Of a DNA stretch of 13,794 bases, positions 12,831 through 13,794 are shown piece by piece; the first letter of the stretch is position 1; every line of letters starts with the position of its first letter. The notes under the pieces are model-generated. The model searched no databases and was not told where the DNA came from. It saw only the letters and a program-made list of their open reading frames with translations. Both the position numbers and the translations under genes were made by a program. Origin of the DNA: Methanomassiliicoccales archaeon (lineage in GTDB: Archaea; Thermoplasmatota; Thermoplasmata; Methanomassiliicoccales; UBA472); assembly GCA_025457905.1 (NCBI GenBank), contig JALOTM010000004.1:1-13794 (forward strand), read 5' to 3'.

Positions 12831-12867
12831 ATGACAGTTGTCTGACCAAATATATAAATTATGTCAT
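12831..12867. repeat. Inverted repeat flanking the ftsZ TATA-like box
   Basis: ATGACA (12831-12836) and TGTCAT (12862-12867) are reverse complements and bracket the TATA-like box and probable transcription start. Six bases per arm is short; a further GACA/TGTC pair lies at 12833-12842. It could be a regulator site or chance. Confidence 0.35.
12848..12860 (-). promoter_or_regulatory. TATA-like box of ftsZ
   Basis: Minus-strand AATTTATATATTT, the strongest TATA-like box in the window, 34-46 bp upstream of the ATG at 12814. Predicted leader about 14 nt with a GAGG Shine-Dalgarno. Confidence 0.65.
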
Positions 12868-13000
12868 CCAATGCGCAGACAGGACCCGGCATGGGGGAGA
12901 TGGGGGTCAAGGAACCTTATTCTAGATGGTGCTCCACTGATTGCTCACACCATATGATGGAGGATGGGATACGACCATCGCACGGGTGAGGGACATCGTC

Positions 13001-13774
13001 ATGAACTTCGAGGTCTGCGGAAGAGGTGAGCCTCTCCTCCTAATCTCCGACCTTGCCATGGATCGAACGCTATGGTCGATCCAGGTCCCAGCCCTGTCCC
13101 CCATTCTGATGACCGTGGCCTTCGACAACCGTGGCACAGGGAAGACCGATAGCCCCGACTCCTCGATGAGCATCGAGGTCATGGCCAGGGACGCACTGGG
13201 TCTCATGGAGGTCATCGGTCTGGAGCAAGCGCACGTCATGGGGCTGGGCATGGGCGGGAGGATAGCCATGCAGATGGCCCTGGACCGACCCTCTCGCATC
13301 CTCAGCCTGATCCTATGCTCCACCGCTCCCAAGGCCACGCCCTTCGAGCGGCACCTACTGCAAGCGGTGCTCGCCTCGTTGCGCGGTGGCATGGGCCAGA
13401 GGGATTTGGCCCGCTTCGAGGTGCCTTGGCTGCAGAGCGAGAGGTATTTCGTCGATCCCCGGGTGGGCGAAGCCTTGGCCGGGGTCAGGATGAGCAGGCT
13501 GAGGGGCACTTCCCGAGAGGCCCACGACCGGCACATCCAAGCCCATCTAGCCAATGATCTGACTCCCCGCCTACCGACTTTAAGCGTCCCCACTCTGGTG
13601 GTCGGCGGGAAGAGGGACATACTGGTCCCATTGGCCTACCAGGAGGAGATGGCCAGCGCCTTCCCTGATGCAGAACTGCTGAAGTTGGATGCCGCCCATA
13701 TGGTGAACAGCGAAGCGCCGATGGAGTTCAACTCCGGCGTCATGTCCTTCCTTTCTCGCCGATCCGCCCGATAG
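13001..13774 (+). CDS. Alpha/beta-hydrolase-fold protein lacking the nucleophilic serine
   Basis: A 257-aa single-domain protein with the alpha/beta-hydrolase layout, nearest by eye to the 3-oxoadipate enol-lactonase-like group: E-P-L-L-L-I-S-D near residue 10-17, F-D-N-R-G-T-G-K-T-D (41-50), the nucleophile elbow at 81-86, then catalytic acid D206 (G-G-K-R-D-I-L-V-P) and H233 (D-A-A-H-M-V-N). In the elbow the expected G-x-S-x-G-G reads G-L-G-M-G-G, so the serine is Gly83 (GGC at 13247-13249), and the usual H-G of the oxyanion loop is S-D. A normal serine-hydrolase mechanism therefore seems unlikely. The frame is open back to a TTG at 12941, but I start at the ATG at 13001, which has GGTGAGGG eight bases upstream and where family homology begins. 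A CATATGAT sequence at 12951-12958 could be the promoter. Divergent from ftsZ; no partner gene is visible before the window ends. Confidence 0.85.
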   Translation: MNFEVCGRGEPLLLISDLAMDRTLWSIQVPALSPILMTVAFDNRGTGKTDSPDSSMSIEVMARDALGLMEVIGLEQAHVMGLGMGGRIAMQMALDRPSRILSLILCSTAPKATPFERHLLQAVLASLRGGMGQRDLARFEVPWLQSERYFVDPRVGEALAGVRMSRLRGTSREAHDRHIQAHLANDLTPRLPTLSVPTLVVGGKRDILVPLAYQEEMASAFPDAELLKLDAAHMVNSEAPMEFNSGVMSFLSRRSAR

Positions 13775-13794
13775 TCACTTCCAGCTCCGGTTGC

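Noticed and set aside
12102..12845. 247-codon plus-strand frame antisense to ftsZ
   Set aside because: FtsZ on the other strand is unmistakable; the frame is a composition artefact.
12922..13620. 232-codon minus-strand frame antisense to the hydrolase-fold gene
   Set aside because: Arginine/serine/methionine-rich antisense image; the plus strand has coherent alpha/beta-hydrolase motifs in order.

Overview
The window looks like a piece of an archaeal chromosome, most likely a euryarchaeon of the Thermoplasmatota/Methanomassiliicoccales kind; the lineage is inference. The archaeal evidence is an archaeal-type FtsZ, a cytosolic PAS-rich histidine kinase with an R-H-D-I-L-N type H-box, and AT-rich TATA-like boxes standing 22-36 bp upstream of many start codons, as expected for leaderless archaeal transcripts. 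Other genes have purine-rich Shine-Dalgarno sites and a TATA-like box further upstream. The DNA is GC-rich by eye, and G/C-ending codons leave many long antisense frames open; these are not genes.

Layout, left to right. 1-58 (-): start of a low-molecular-weight tyrosine phosphatase/arsenate reductase-like gene running off the left edge, divergent from an SDR oxidoreductase (209-1060, +). The SDR converges on a peroxiredoxin-like gene (1057-1533, -), and their stop codons interlock in one CTAG. A flavin-type split-barrel protein (1653-2063, +) overlaps tail to tail with a 96-aa orphan (2050-2340, -). Then a minus-strand series: 232-aa radical SAM protein, four-helix membrane protein and SOUL heme-binding protein, each with its own probable promoter. 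A stretch of about 280 bp without a recognised gene follows (4252-4529). Next come a soluble Lon-family ATPase/protease (4530-6941, -) and a 1262-aa hybrid sensor kinase, REC-PASx7-HisKA-HATPase (7005-10793, -). A 221-aa orphan (10923-11588, +) converges on ftsZ (11633-12814, -). On the far side of the ftsZ promoter lies an alpha/beta-hydrolase-fold gene (13001-13774, +) that lacks the nucleophilic serine.

How the genes relate: this is mostly single-gene units rather than one operon. SDR, peroxiredoxin, split-barrel and SOUL proteins fit a loose redox/heme/flavin theme. The kinase and Lon-like protease are adjacent and codirectional, but a TATA-like box separates them. I see no tRNA, rRNA, CRISPR array, transposon or integrase. 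I do not see a clear new multi-gene system; the most interesting points are the serine-less hydrolase-fold protein, the seven-PAS kinase with an N-terminal receiver, the active-site substitution in the peroxiredoxin, the 221-aa orphan preceded by a perfect inverted repeat, and the unexplained gap next to a palindromic TATA-like box.
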